DNA of 64,000 nt from Lysobacter sp. BMK333-48F3. Lineage in GTDB: Bacteria > Pseudomonadota > Gammaproteobacteria > Xanthomonadales > Xanthomonadaceae. This document shows, piece after piece, positions 19,296 to 27,008 of the stretch (the stretch's first letter is position 1; every line of letters begins with the position of its first letter). A program made the position numbers and the translations under genes. A model generated the notes under the pieces. The model was not told where the DNA came from, ran no database searches, and was given only the letters and a program-made list of their open reading frames with translations. The DNA lies in contig NZ_JAIHOO010000001.1 in NCBI RefSeq assembly GCF_019733395.1, positions 2,728,501 through 2,792,500 of the forward strand. The letters are read 5' to 3'.

Positions 19296-20225
19296 TTATG
19301 ACGGAACCTGTGACGTCGCGAAGTCGAGTCCGACCGCTTCGTGCAAACGGCGCCGGGTCATCGGTCCGAAACGCAGGCGGTCGCACAGTTCCAGCAGGCC
19401 GGCCGGGTCGGCCGGATCGCGCAGGAAGTGACCGCGGTCGCCGCCGAGCGGGGCGTCGATCGCGATCGTGGTCAGCTGCCGGCACAGCAGCGCCTGCTCG
19501 CGGTGCGCGCGCAGCTTGGCCGCGGCGCTGGCGGCGCCGCGCAGGCGCAGGAACGGCACTTCCTCGACCCGCGCCAGCAGCGCGTCGAGGCTGCCGAAGT
19601 GGCCGAGCAGGGCGGCCGCAGTCTTGGCGCCGATCCCGGGCACGCCGGGGATGTTGTCGACCGCATCGCCGGTCAGGGCCAGGTAGTCGGCGATCTGGCT
19701 CGCCAGCACGCCGTGCCGCGCCGGCACGCCGTCGGCGCCCCAGCGCTGGCCGCGGGCAAAGTCCCACTGCTCGTCGTGGACGTCGAGCAACTGCGACAGG
19801 TCCTTGTCGGCGGACACGATCACCCCGCGGTAGCCCTGGCCGCGCATGGTGATCAGCGCGCTGCCGATCAGGTCGTCGGCTTCGTACTCGACGTCGGCCA
19901 ACACCGCCAGGCCGAGCGCGGCGCACAGCGCCTTGCAATGGCCGAACTGGCGCTTGAGCGCGTCCGGAGCCGGGTCGCGGTTGGCCTTGTAGGCCGGGTA
20001 CAGGCGATTGCGGAAGCACGAGTCCAGCGCCTCGTCGAAGGCGATGGCGATGTGGCGCGGCCGCTCGCGCTCGATCAGCTCGAGCAGGAAGCGGGCGAAG
20101 CCGTGCACGGCATTGGTCGGCCAGCCTTCGGCGTCCTGGAATTCGTCGGGGATCGAATGCCAGGCGCGGAATACGTACAGGCTGGCGTCGACCAGGTAGA
20201 GCGGGGGGCGCGGCGTTGCGTTCAT
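19296..20225 (-). CDS. 5'-3' exonuclease of the PolA-N/FEN family
   Basis: 309 residues, the stand-alone equivalent of the DNA polymerase I 5' nuclease domain. LYLVDASLYVFRAWHS, FLLELIERERPRHIAIAFDE and ADVEYEADDLIGSAL supply the metal-binding acids; VSADKDLSQLL is the second acidic motif. The helix-hairpin-helix TGDAVDNIPGVPGIGAKTAAALL binds DNA. Its role may be flap removal in repair or RNA-primer processing. I set the start at ATG 20225 (MNATPRPPLYLVDAS). Confidence 0.9.
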   Translation of the reverse strand: MNATPRPPLYLVDASLYVFRAWHSIPDEFQDAEGWPTNAVHGFARFLLELIERERPRHIAIAFDEALDSCFRNRLYPAYKANRDPAPDALKRQFGHCKALCAALGLAVLADVEYEADDLIGSALITMRGQGYRGVIVSADKDLSQLLDVHDEQWDFARGQRWGADGVPARHGVLASQIADYLALTGDAVDNIPGVPGIGAKTAAALLGHFGSLDALLARVEEVPFLRLRGAASAAAKLRAHREQALLCRQLTTIAIDAPLGGDRGHFLRDPADPAGLLELCDRLRFGPMTRRRLHEAVGLDFATSQVPS

Positions 20226-20248
20226 CGCTTCATTCCAACACGCGCCGT

Positions 20249-20833
20249 TCAGCGCGGCGACCAGGTGCGGGTCAGTTCGGACGGATCCGGACGCTCGCGC
20301 TCCGGCGCTTCCAGGCGCGCGGTGCCGATGTGGATGAAGCCGGCGATGCGTTCGTCGGCCTCCAGCTCCAGCCATTGCGCGACCTGTTCGTCGTAGGCCG
20401 GCCAGCCGGTCAGCCAGACCGCGCCGTAGCCGAAGGCCTGCGCGGCCTGGAGCAGGGCGAAGCAGACGCAGCCGGCGGTGAGGGTGCGTTCGAACTCGGG
20501 GATCTTCTCGTCCGGGCCGAGCTTGGCGATCACCGCGACCACCAGCGGCGCATGCGAGAAGCGGCTGCGGTCCTTTTCGACCGCGGCGGGGCCGGCATCG
20601 GGGAAACGTTCCTGGCCGCGCCGGGCGACGCGTTCGCCGAGTTCGTGGCGGGCCTGGCCCTGCAGCAGCAGGAACCGGAACGGCACGCGCTTGCCGTGGT
20701 CGGGCACGCGCACCGCCGACTGCAACATACGCTGCAGCGTCGATTCGTCCGGGCCGGGTTCGGTCAGTTGCTTGGCCGGCACCGAGCGGCGTAAATCGAG
20801 GGCGTGGAGCAGGTCGGGCGCGGTGGGGGACAT
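20249..20833 (-). CDS. Nitroreductase family protein (YdjA/RutE-like)
   Basis: 194 residues, an FMN-dependent oxidoreductase. RRSVPAKQLTEPGP and RVPDHGKRVPFRFLLL are the N-terminal FMN-contact motifs of short YdjA-type nitroreductases. QAAQAFGYGAVWLTGWPA and GFIHIGTA complete the fold. The physiological substrate is unknown. The frame opens at 20875, but ATG 20833 (MSPTAPDLLHALDLRRS) fits the family. Confidence 0.88.
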   Translation of the reverse strand: MSPTAPDLLHALDLRRSVPAKQLTEPGPDESTLQRMLQSAVRVPDHGKRVPFRFLLLQGQARHELGERVARRGQERFPDAGPAAVEKDRSRFSHAPLVVAVIAKLGPDEKIPEFERTLTAGCVCFALLQAAQAFGYGAVWLTGWPAYDEQVAQWLELEADERIAGFIHIGTARLEAPERERPDPSELTRTWSPR

Positions 20834-20960
20834 AAGAGACAAGGGGACTCCGGTCACAAAAATGAACGACAACACATTAATGGACGCATATTGGCACTAT
20901 CCTGCCTCTGCAGTCGGAAATCGACGCAGCAGCGTCCAGCTCATCAGGGGAAATTCGTAA

Positions 20961-23261
20961 GTGTCCGGCCACTTGCACGGCGTCGCTCAGGCAACGCGCA
21001 CCGATCCCGTGCGCGTGCTCGAAGAAATCAAACGACAGACGCTCGAGCAACTCGGGGGGCTGCCGGGCAGCCTGTACCTGCCGATCGAGGAAGTCCTCAA
21101 GGCCGAGTCGCTGAAGGGCGACGGACGCAATCACCAGTTCGAAGATCAGGCTGCATTGTGGGTCCTGCGCCAGCAGCAGGCCAGTCATGTGATGGCGTTT
21201 CGGCAGCAGGTCGCGCTCGGCTTCGACGCGTTCCGCGCCCCGGGCGCCGCGGTCGGCGGTCTGGGCGGCACGCCGCTGCAACTGGTCGGCGATCAGCAAC
21301 TGGCCTTCGACCTGGACGGCGAGCGTCTGACCGAGGCGCTGGATCATCGCTATCTGCGCCCGCTGGAGATGGTCCAGGGCCGGCTCAAGATGCTGTCGCA
21401 GGCGATGGGCACGCCGATCGGGATCAACCCGCTCGGGCCGTACCGCCTGGTGCGCGCCTTCACCGCGGTCTACAACGAAGCGACGGTGACCGAAAGCCTG
21501 CGCCTGCGCCTGTTCCGCCAGTACGAACAGGAGTTGGCGCGATTGCTCGGCGATCTCTACGGCCGGGTCAATAATCTGCTTGCGACCGCCGGTTACGGCG
21601 TCGGCTTCGGCGCCCCCGCGCCCAGCGCGCCGGTGCGCGCGGCCGACGACCGCGCCCGCGAGCGCAACACGCTCGACGAGGTATTCGACACCGTGCCGCA
21701 CCGCGAGCCCCCCGCGCCCCTGCCCGATTACAGCGCCGCGATGGGCGGCTACAGCGACAGCCACGGCGGCCCCGCCGGCTACGGCGGCAATTACGGCGCG
21801 CAGGCGCCGGTGTCGCAGGCCGAAGTCGCGGCGATGGCCAACGAACTGGCCCAGCTGCGCTCGCAGCTGCACGCCTGGCGCGAGGGCCTGATCAACACCG
21901 GCGGCCTGCCGCCGGCGCACATGCCGCAGCGCTCGATGGCGCCGCGCCGCGAGCTGCGCGTGGACGAAGTGGTCGGCATGGTCTCGCTGCTGCAGCCCGA
22001 GCCGCCGGACGCCTTCGCCCGCGCCCTGGCGGTGTCCGGCCGGCTCGGCGAGACCATCCGCGACCAGCTCTACGACGGCGCGCGCCGGCTCGGTTTCAAC
22101 CCCGACCAGACCTGCTTCAGCGCCGAGGAAGACGACGCGATCGACCTGGTCGCGCTGTTGTTCGACTCGCTGTTCCGCAACCACGCCCTGCAGGACCGCG
22201 CGCGCCGGGTGTATGCGCGACTGGTCATGCCCTACGTCAAGGTTGCGCTGACCGACAACGAAGTGTTCGTCAAGCGCGAGCACCCGGCGCGGCGCCTGCT
22301 CGACGCCATCACCGAGGCCTGCGAAGGCAACGACGGCGAGACCCAGCAGGACCGCGATCTGCTCGAGCGCGCCTCGTCGATCTCGCAGCGCATCGTGTCC
22401 GACTACAACGAAGACCTGGCGGTGTTCGAGCTGGCCCACGCCGAGCTCGACGCGCTGCTGGCCCAGCACCGGCGCCGGATCGAGCTGCAGGAGCAGCGCG
22501 CGGCCAAGGCCACCTACGGCCGCGAGCGGCTCAACGCCGCGCGCAACCAGGCTGACCATGCGGTGCGCGAGCGGGTCGGCGACTCCGAGCTGACCCCGGC
22601 GGTGGCCGAGTTCCTGGCCACGCCCTGGCGCCATCACGTGGTCCAGGTGCTGCTGCGCGAAAACGAAGACCCCAAGCGCCGCGCCCAGGCGCTGGCGCTG
22701 GGCGACGCGCTGGTCATGGCCGACCGCCTGGCCGCGGAGAACCGCGGCCGCGAGCTGGCCGACCAGTTGCTGGCGCTGCAGCCGGTGATCGTGCAGTGCC
22801 TGGCCAGTTCCGGCCTGGACGACAACGCCGCCCAGCAGGCGATGGCCGAACTGGTCCGCGCCCTGGCCACCCCCGATCACACCCGCCAGCAGCACCCGCA
22901 GCCGAGCGCGGCCGAGATCGAAGAGGACGTGGCCGAGGAGCGCAAGCTGTACCTGGCCGCCGGCATGGACCAGACCGCCCACGATCCCTTGCTGGCCCAG
23001 CGCATGCGCGAGCTGGAACCCGGCGACTGGCTGCGCCTGACCAACACCCAGGGCGAGACCATCGCGGTCAAGGTCGCCTGGGTCAGCCCGCTGACCTCGC
23101 GCCTGCTGCTGGTCAACCGCCGCGGCGTTCGCGCCCTGGTCGCTTCGGCCGAGGAGCTGGCGGTGCTGGCCGCCTCCGGCCGGCTGGTGGTCGGCGCCGA
23201 GCGCACCGCCTTCGACGAGGCCATGCGGCAGGTGCGGCGGCATCTGGATCGGGTGATCTGA
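20961..23261 (+). CDS. DUF1631 family protein (766 aa)
   Basis: GTG start. It begins with helical segments (VRVLEEIKRQTLEQLGG). A Gly/Tyr/Ala-rich low-complexity linker lies near 200-290 (GGYSDSHGGPAGYGG). Long helical stretches with LARVY-like and EFLATPWRHHVVQVLL segments follow, typical of DUF1631. The C-terminal 90 residues (EPGDWLRLTNTQGE, then KVAWVSPLTSRLLLVNRRG) look like a small beta-barrel similar to PilZ domains; that resemblance is my inference. Some homologues carry a thymidine-phosphorylase label, which the sequence does not support. The function is unknown. Confidence 0.8.
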   Translation: MSGHLHGVAQATRTDPVRVLEEIKRQTLEQLGGLPGSLYLPIEEVLKAESLKGDGRNHQFEDQAALWVLRQQQASHVMAFRQQVALGFDAFRAPGAAVGGLGGTPLQLVGDQQLAFDLDGERLTEALDHRYLRPLEMVQGRLKMLSQAMGTPIGINPLGPYRLVRAFTAVYNEATVTESLRLRLFRQYEQELARLLGDLYGRVNNLLATAGYGVGFGAPAPSAPVRAADDRARERNTLDEVFDTVPHREPPAPLPDYSAAMGGYSDSHGGPAGYGGNYGAQAPVSQAEVAAMANELAQLRSQLHAWREGLINTGGLPPAHMPQRSMAPRRELRVDEVVGMVSLLQPEPPDAFARALAVSGRLGETIRDQLYDGARRLGFNPDQTCFSAEEDDAIDLVALLFDSLFRNHALQDRARRVYARLVMPYVKVALTDNEVFVKREHPARRLLDAITEACEGNDGETQQDRDLLERASSISQRIVSDYNEDLAVFELAHAELDALLAQHRRRIELQEQRAAKATYGRERLNAARNQADHAVRERVGDSELTPAVAEFLATPWRHHVVQVLLRENEDPKRRAQALALGDALVMADRLAAENRGRELADQLLALQPVIVQCLASSGLDDNAAQQAMAELVRALATPDHTRQQHPQPSAAEIEEDVAEERKLYLAAGMDQTAHDPLLAQRMRELEPGDWLRLTNTQGETIAVKVAWVSPLTSRLLLVNRRGVRALVASAEELAVLAASGRLVVGAERTAFDEAMRQVRRHLDRVI

Positions 23262-23264
23262 AGC

Positions 23265-23350
23265 GAGAAGCGAGCGCAGAGGAGTGAGGAACGAGCGAAA
23301 GCGGTAGATGCGCTTCCACTCACTCCTCACTCCTCCGCGCTGTTTCCTCG
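23265..23350. repeat. AG/CT-rich inverted repeat after DUF1631
   Basis: GCGCAGAGGAGTGAGGA is followed 30 bases later by TCCTCACTCCTCCGCGC, a near-perfect inverted repeat. It may act as a transcription stop. It is related in style to 8810-8935 and 28441-28612. Confidence 0.5.
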
Positions 23351-23465
23351 CTCCAATGTGCTGAGCCGTGACTCCCTGCCGCTTCCGCGCCGCCGTCCGT
23401 CCGGCGGGATCGCGCGGGCCCGGCCGCATCCGCTACGATGCGGCGAACCGGGCACGGAGCGAAGC

Positions 23466-24581
23466 ATGTCGGGCATCACGATTGGCGTTGCCAGCGAAAC
23501 CGCGACCGGCGAGAAGCGCGTGGCGCTGACGCCGGAGACCTGCAAGAAACTGATCGCGCGCGGCGCGCGGGTGCGGATCCAGCGCGGCGCAGGCCGTGCC
23601 TCCAGTTTCACCGACGAGGCCTATGTCCAGGCCGGCGCGGAGCTGGCCGACGACGCGGCCGCGGCGCTGGGCGAGGCCGACGTGATCTTGTGCGTGCAGG
23701 CGCCCGACCCGGGCCGGCTGGCCGCGCTGCGCGAAGGCGCCGCGGTGGTCGGGCTGCTCGCGCCGCAGGCCGACGCCGCGCGCGGCGAGGCCATCGTCGC
23801 GCGCAAGCTGCTGGCCTTCCCGCTCGAACGCCTGCCGCGCACCACCCGCGCCCAGGCCATGGACGTGCTGAGTTCGCAGGCCGGCATGGCCGGCTACAAG
23901 GCGGTGCTGATCGCCGGCCAACTGGCGCCGCGCTTCTTCCCGATGCTGACCACCGCCGCCGGCACCATCCGCCCGTCCAGGGTGCTGATCGTCGGCGCCG
24001 GCGTCGCCGGGCTGCAGGCGGTGGCCACCGCCAAGCGCCTGGGTGCCCAGGTCGAAGGCTTCGACGTGCGCCCGGAAACGCGCGAGCAGATCGAATCGCT
24101 GGGCGGCAAATTCCTCGACCTCGGCGTCAGCGCGGCGGGCGAGGGCGGCTACGCGCGCCAGCTCACCGACGAGGAGCGCGCCGAGCAGCAGCGCCGCCTG
24201 GGCGAACACCTGAAGAACATCGACGTGATCGTCTGCACTGCGGCGGTGCCCGGGCGGCCGGCGCCGAAGATCATCACCGCGGCGATGATCGCCGGCATGA
24301 AGCCGGGCAGCGTGCTGGTCGACCTGGCCGCCGAGACCGGCGGCAACTGCGAGCTGACCCGTCCCGGCGAGACCATCGACGCCGACGGGGTCGCCATCGC
24401 CGGCCCGCTCAACCTGGCCAGCAGCGGTGCGGTCCACGCCAGCGAGATGTACGCGCGCAACCTGCTCAACTTCGTCAGCCTGTTCGTCGACCAGGGCGCG
24501 CTGAACTACGACTGGAACGACGAGTTGCTGGCCAAGACCGTGTGGCCGCAGCCGCCGGCCGCGGCCGCCGCCGCGGCCTGA
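23466..24581 (+). CDS. pntAA: NAD(P) transhydrogenase alpha subunit, NAD(H)-binding part
   Basis: 371 residues, domain I of proton-translocating transhydrogenase. It binds NADH and passes hydride to NADP+ on PntB. VASETATGEKRVALTP is the alanine dehydrogenase/PntA N-terminal signature; VLIVGAGVAGLQAVATAKRLG is the Rossmann GxGxxG; FVSLFVDQGALNYDWNDEL is the standard end. It lacks the membrane helices, which are on PntAB. Unusually, about 2.1 kb with three antisense genes separate it from pntAB-pntB. GGAGCGAAG precedes ATG 23466. Confidence 0.94.
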   Translation: MSGITIGVASETATGEKRVALTPETCKKLIARGARVRIQRGAGRASSFTDEAYVQAGAELADDAAAALGEADVILCVQAPDPGRLAALREGAAVVGLLAPQADAARGEAIVARKLLAFPLERLPRTTRAQAMDVLSSQAGMAGYKAVLIAGQLAPRFFPMLTTAAGTIRPSRVLIVGAGVAGLQAVATAKRLGAQVEGFDVRPETREQIESLGGKFLDLGVSAAGEGGYARQLTDEERAEQQRRLGEHLKNIDVIVCTAAVPGRPAPKIITAAMIAGMKPGSVLVDLAAETGGNCELTRPGETIDADGVAIAGPLNLASSGAVHASEMYARNLLNFVSLFVDQGALNYDWNDELLAKTVWPQPPAAAAAAA

Positions 24582-24668
24582 GTCGCGGACGCTTGCGCTG
24601 CCAGGGGTAGCGGCGGCGTCAGCCGCGATTGCGCATCCGCCTGCGGCGGTGGAGCCGGCAGAGCCAGG

Positions 24669-24704
24669 GCAAATCCCCCCTAACCCCCCTTTTTCAAAGG
24701 GGGG
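24669..24704. repeat. C-run/G-run hairpin, dispersed repeat type
   Basis: AAATCCCCCCTAACCCCCC, then TTTTTC, then AAAGGGGGG. The CCCCCCTTT arm (24684-24692) pairs with AAAGGGGGG (24696-24704). Similar hairpins are common between genes in xanthomonads. It may stop transcription leaving pntAA or converging on it. Confidence 0.55.
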
Positions 24705-24728
24705 AACCGCAGGCGCGAGGCGGTTCCT

Positions 24729-24753
24729 GTAGGAGCGGCGTGAGCCGCGACCG
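24729..24753 (+). repeat. REP element
   Basis: GTAGGAGCGGCGTGAGCCGC then GACCG, identical in its core to the arm at 4086-4108. The 24582-24946 gap contains this element and the C/G-run hairpin, with no gene. Confidence 0.8.
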
Positions 24754-24946
24754 TCGCAGCGGTGTACGCGAGTGCTGCGGCCGAAGACCGAATGCGCCAG
24801 ACCATCGTGCTTCTGGGCCACGGGGCGGCCCGGCTTTCTTCAGCCGACGCATTGCTGGGGCGTTTCGTCGCTTCGGCTGTCGCGGCTGACGCCATTCCTA
24901 CAACAGCGGTTCTGTCGCGGCGGGCGCCTCTGCCCGCTGTTCGCGC

Positions 24947-25405
24947 CTACTCGCGCGGTGCGCCGTCGCGGCGCCACGGCGGCGGGTTGGCCTTGACCCA
25001 GGCGCGGCGCTGCTCCTCGCTCATGCCGCGCCACTGGTCCATCAGCGCGCGCCGGCCGGCCTCGTCGAGGACCCGCATCTTGGCGTACAGCGCGCGCATC
25101 TGCTTGCGCTGATCCGGGTTCAGATGTTCCCAGTGCTTCAGCCCCTGGCGCGCGTTGCGGCGTTCCTCCGGACTCATCTGCTGCCAGCGGCGGGCATGCT
25201 GGAGCATGCGCTGGCGCTCTTCCGGCGAGCTGTTCCAGCGTTCGCGCATCGGCGCGATCAGCTGCTCGCGCTGGGCCGGGCTCAACTGCTCCCAGGCCGG
25301 CAGCGGCGTGGCCGGCGGGTCGGCGGCGAAGGCCGGCGCGGCGGCGAGCAGGGCGATGCCAGCGAGGACCAGGCCGGCGCGGCGAAGAAAGGCGAGGCGG
25401 GGCAT
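24947..25405 (-). CDS. Secreted DUF3106 protein
   Basis: 152 residues. A signal peptide (RRAGLVLAGIALLAAAPAFA) is followed by repeated helical units of the form W-x-x-LSPxQR/MSPEERR (LSPAQREQL, SSPEERQRM, MSPEERRNA, LNPDQRKQM, MSEEQRRAW). This repeat pattern defines DUF3106. The function is unknown; it is probably periplasmic. It is the third gene of an operon with an ECF sigma factor and a membrane protein, and its start lies 6 bases after the preceding stop. Confidence 0.85.
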   Translation of the reverse strand: MPRLAFLRRAGLVLAGIALLAAAPAFAADPPATPLPAWEQLSPAQREQLIAPMRERWNSSPEERQRMLQHARRWQQMSPEERRNARQGLKHWEHLNPDQRKQMRALYAKMRVLDEAGRRALMDQWRGMSEEQRRAWVKANPPPWRRDGAPRE

Positions 25406-25411
25406 GGCGGC

Positions 25412-25834
25412 TTACTCCGGCTGGTTCGGCAGGACGTCGCCATTGGACGCCAGCCACAGATAAAGATCGGGATTTTCGTCGAGCGCGGCGACCGCGGTGT
25501 CGGCGTCGTACCCGGCCGCCGACGGCAGTTCGGCCAGCGCCGGCGCGGCGGCGGGCGGTGCCTGCGGCGCCGGGCCGGCGAACTGCAGGCCCAGGGCCAG
25601 GGCGACCGCGGCCACGCCGCCGCTGGCCAGGGCCCAGCCGAGCAGGCCGCCGCGCCGTACCGGCGCGCGCGCGGCCTCGCTGCGGATCGAGCGCAGGCGG
25701 GCGCGGGTGGCCGGTTCGACCTGTTCCAGGGCCTGCCGGTGCAGGGCGCGCATGGCCGCGTCGAAACGCGCGTCGCGCTCGTCGCCGGCGCCGGGCGCCG
25801 GACCGGTGGTATCGGTGTGGGTGCTGCGGTTCAT
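25412..25834 (-). CDS. Single-pass membrane protein, probable anti-sigma factor
   Basis: 140 residues. The charged N-terminal cytoplasmic half (about 1-60) includes RFDAAMRALHRQALEQVEPATRARLRS-like helices. One hydrophobic segment follows (GLLGWALASGGVAAVALALG), then a Pro/Ala-rich periplasmic tail. Its position right after an ECF sigma gene, with an ATGA overlap at 25831-25834, and this topology suggest an anti-sigma partner. No zinc-binding HxxxCxxC motif is present, so the assignment rests on context. Confidence 0.7.
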   Translation of the reverse strand: MNRSTHTDTTGPAPGAGDERDARFDAAMRALHRQALEQVEPATRARLRSIRSEAARAPVRRGGLLGWALASGGVAAVALALGLQFAGPAPQAPPAAAPALAELPSAAGYDADTAVAALDENPDLYLWLASNGDVLPNQPE

Positions 25835-26487
25835 CGCCATTCCTCCAATTGCCGCTGCAGGGCTTCGCGCGCGCGCGACAGATGGGTCTTCACCGCGCCT
25901 TCGCTGCAACCCATCGCCCGCGCGGTCGTGGCGACGTCGAGTTCTTCCAGCACGCGCAGGCTGAAGGCCTCGCGCTGGCGCCGCGGCAGCGCGGCCAGGG
26001 CCTGCGACAGGCGCGCATAGGCTTCGCGGCCGTCGTGGGTGCGCTGCGGGTCGGGGCCGTCGTCGGCCCAGTCCAGCGGCGTGTCGTCCTCGCGCGCGGC
26101 CGGGGCCAGCCAGCGCAGCCGGAACGTACGCCGGCGCTGCAGGTCGACGATGCGGCTGCGCAGGATGCTCCAGAACAACGGCGTCCATTCGCCCGGCGGG
26201 CGGTCGCGGTAGCCGAGCATCTTCATCATCGCGTCCTGGACCGCGTCCAGCGCGTCCTCGCGATGGCGCAGGCCGAGTTCGGCGAAGCGGAACGCGCGCG
26301 CGCTCAGCCCGGCCAGGAACGCGTCCAGGCTGGCCGGCGGGCGCGCGGCCGCGGCTCCATGCAGGTCAATCCCATGCGGGTCAGTCCCGGGCGGGTCGGC
26401 CTCGGGCGGGTCGGCCTCGGGCCGCTGCGGCGGGGGCGGGACGGACTCCGGCAGCGGTTCGGCTTCGACGCTCACGGGCTCCAGCAT
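25831..26487 (-). CDS. ECF-type RNA polymerase sigma factor
   Basis: About 218 residues. Region 2 is around GLRHREDALDAVQDAMMKML. Region 4 is ALPRRQREAFSLRVLEELDVATTARAMGCSEGAVKTHLSRAREALQ with a clear helix-turn-helix. The N-terminal 50 residues are a Pro-rich low-complexity extension encoded by four 15-bp tandem units (26361-26420). The start may be ATG 26487 or in-frame ATG 26511. It heads an operon with a probable anti-sigma factor and DUF3106, antisense to the pnt genes. Confidence 0.87.
   Translation of the reverse strand: MLEPVSVEAEPLPESVPPPPQRPEADPPEADPPGTDPHGIDLHGAAAARPPASLDAFLAGLSARAFRFAELGLRHREDALDAVQDAMMKMLGYRDRPPGEWTPLFWSILRSRIVDLQRRRTFRLRWLAPAAREDDTPLDWADDGPDPQRTHDGREAYARLSQALAALPRRQREAFSLRVLEELDVATTARAMGCSEGAVKTHLSRAREALQRQLEEWR
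26361..26420. repeat. Four 15-bp tandem repeats inside the ECF sigma gene
   Basis: Units AGGTCAATCCCATGC, GGGTCAGTCCCGGGC, GGGTCGGCCTCGGGC and GGGTCGGCCTCGGGC. The last two are identical. They encode DPPEADPPGTDPHGIDLHG in the sigma factor's N-terminal extension and may vary in number between strains. Confidence 0.75.
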
Positions 26488-26711
26488 ACGGGCGCCTGGC
26501 GGTTGCAGCACCTGGGCGGCTCCTCAGCGGGCGGCGCGCGGACGGCGGGCGCGGCGGTCGGCGGGTGGGGTCGGCATCGCGGGATCCTGGGCGACGTAAT
26601 GGGCATCACATTCGGAACCGGAAACGCGCCGCCGGCCGGTCGGTTGACGAGGCTGGCGCTGTATTCAGGGCCGGTTATGATGCGGAAGACATCGCATGGG
26701 GACAGGTTCGG

Positions 26712-27008
26712 ATGAACGACGGTTTCGTGGCGCTGTATATCTTCATGTTGGCCGCGATCGCCGGCCACGTGATCATCTCGCGGGTGCCGGTGATCCTGCA
26801 CACCCCGCTGATGTCGGGTTCCAACTTCATCCACGGGATCGTCCTGATCGGCGCGATCATCGTCCTCGGCCACGCCGAAACCACCCTGGAAAAAGCCATC
26901 GGCTTCATCGCCGTGCTGCTCGGCGCCGGCAACGCCGCCGGCGGCTACGTGGTGACCGAGCGCATGCTGGAGATGTTCAAGTCGAGCAAGAAGGCGGGTG
27001 GCGCATGA
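26712..27008 (+). CDS. pntAB: NAD(P) transhydrogenase alpha subunit, membrane part
   Basis: 98 residues with three hydrophobic helices (ALYIFMLAAIAGHVIISRVP, then TPLMSGSNFIHGIVLIGAI, then IGFIAVLLGAGNAAGGYVV). This matches domain II of the split alpha subunit that forms part of the proton channel. It overlaps pntB by four bases (ATGA). It lies 2.1 kb from its partner pntAA, with a divergent sigma operon between them. Confidence 0.94.
   Translation: MNDGFVALYIFMLAAIAGHVIISRVPVILHTPLMSGSNFIHGIVLIGAIIVLGHAETTLEKAIGFIAVLLGAGNAAGGYVVTERMLEMFKSSKKAGGA

Noticed and set aside
20892..20905. Sigma-54-like promoter TGGCAC...TGCC before DUF1631
   Set aside because: GG to GC spacing is 9 bases, one short of the strict 10 required.
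20877..23429. 850-codon minus-strand frame opposite DUF1631
   Set aside because: The antisense frame of a high-GC gene, rich in Arg, Gln and His repeats; no start signal or domain.
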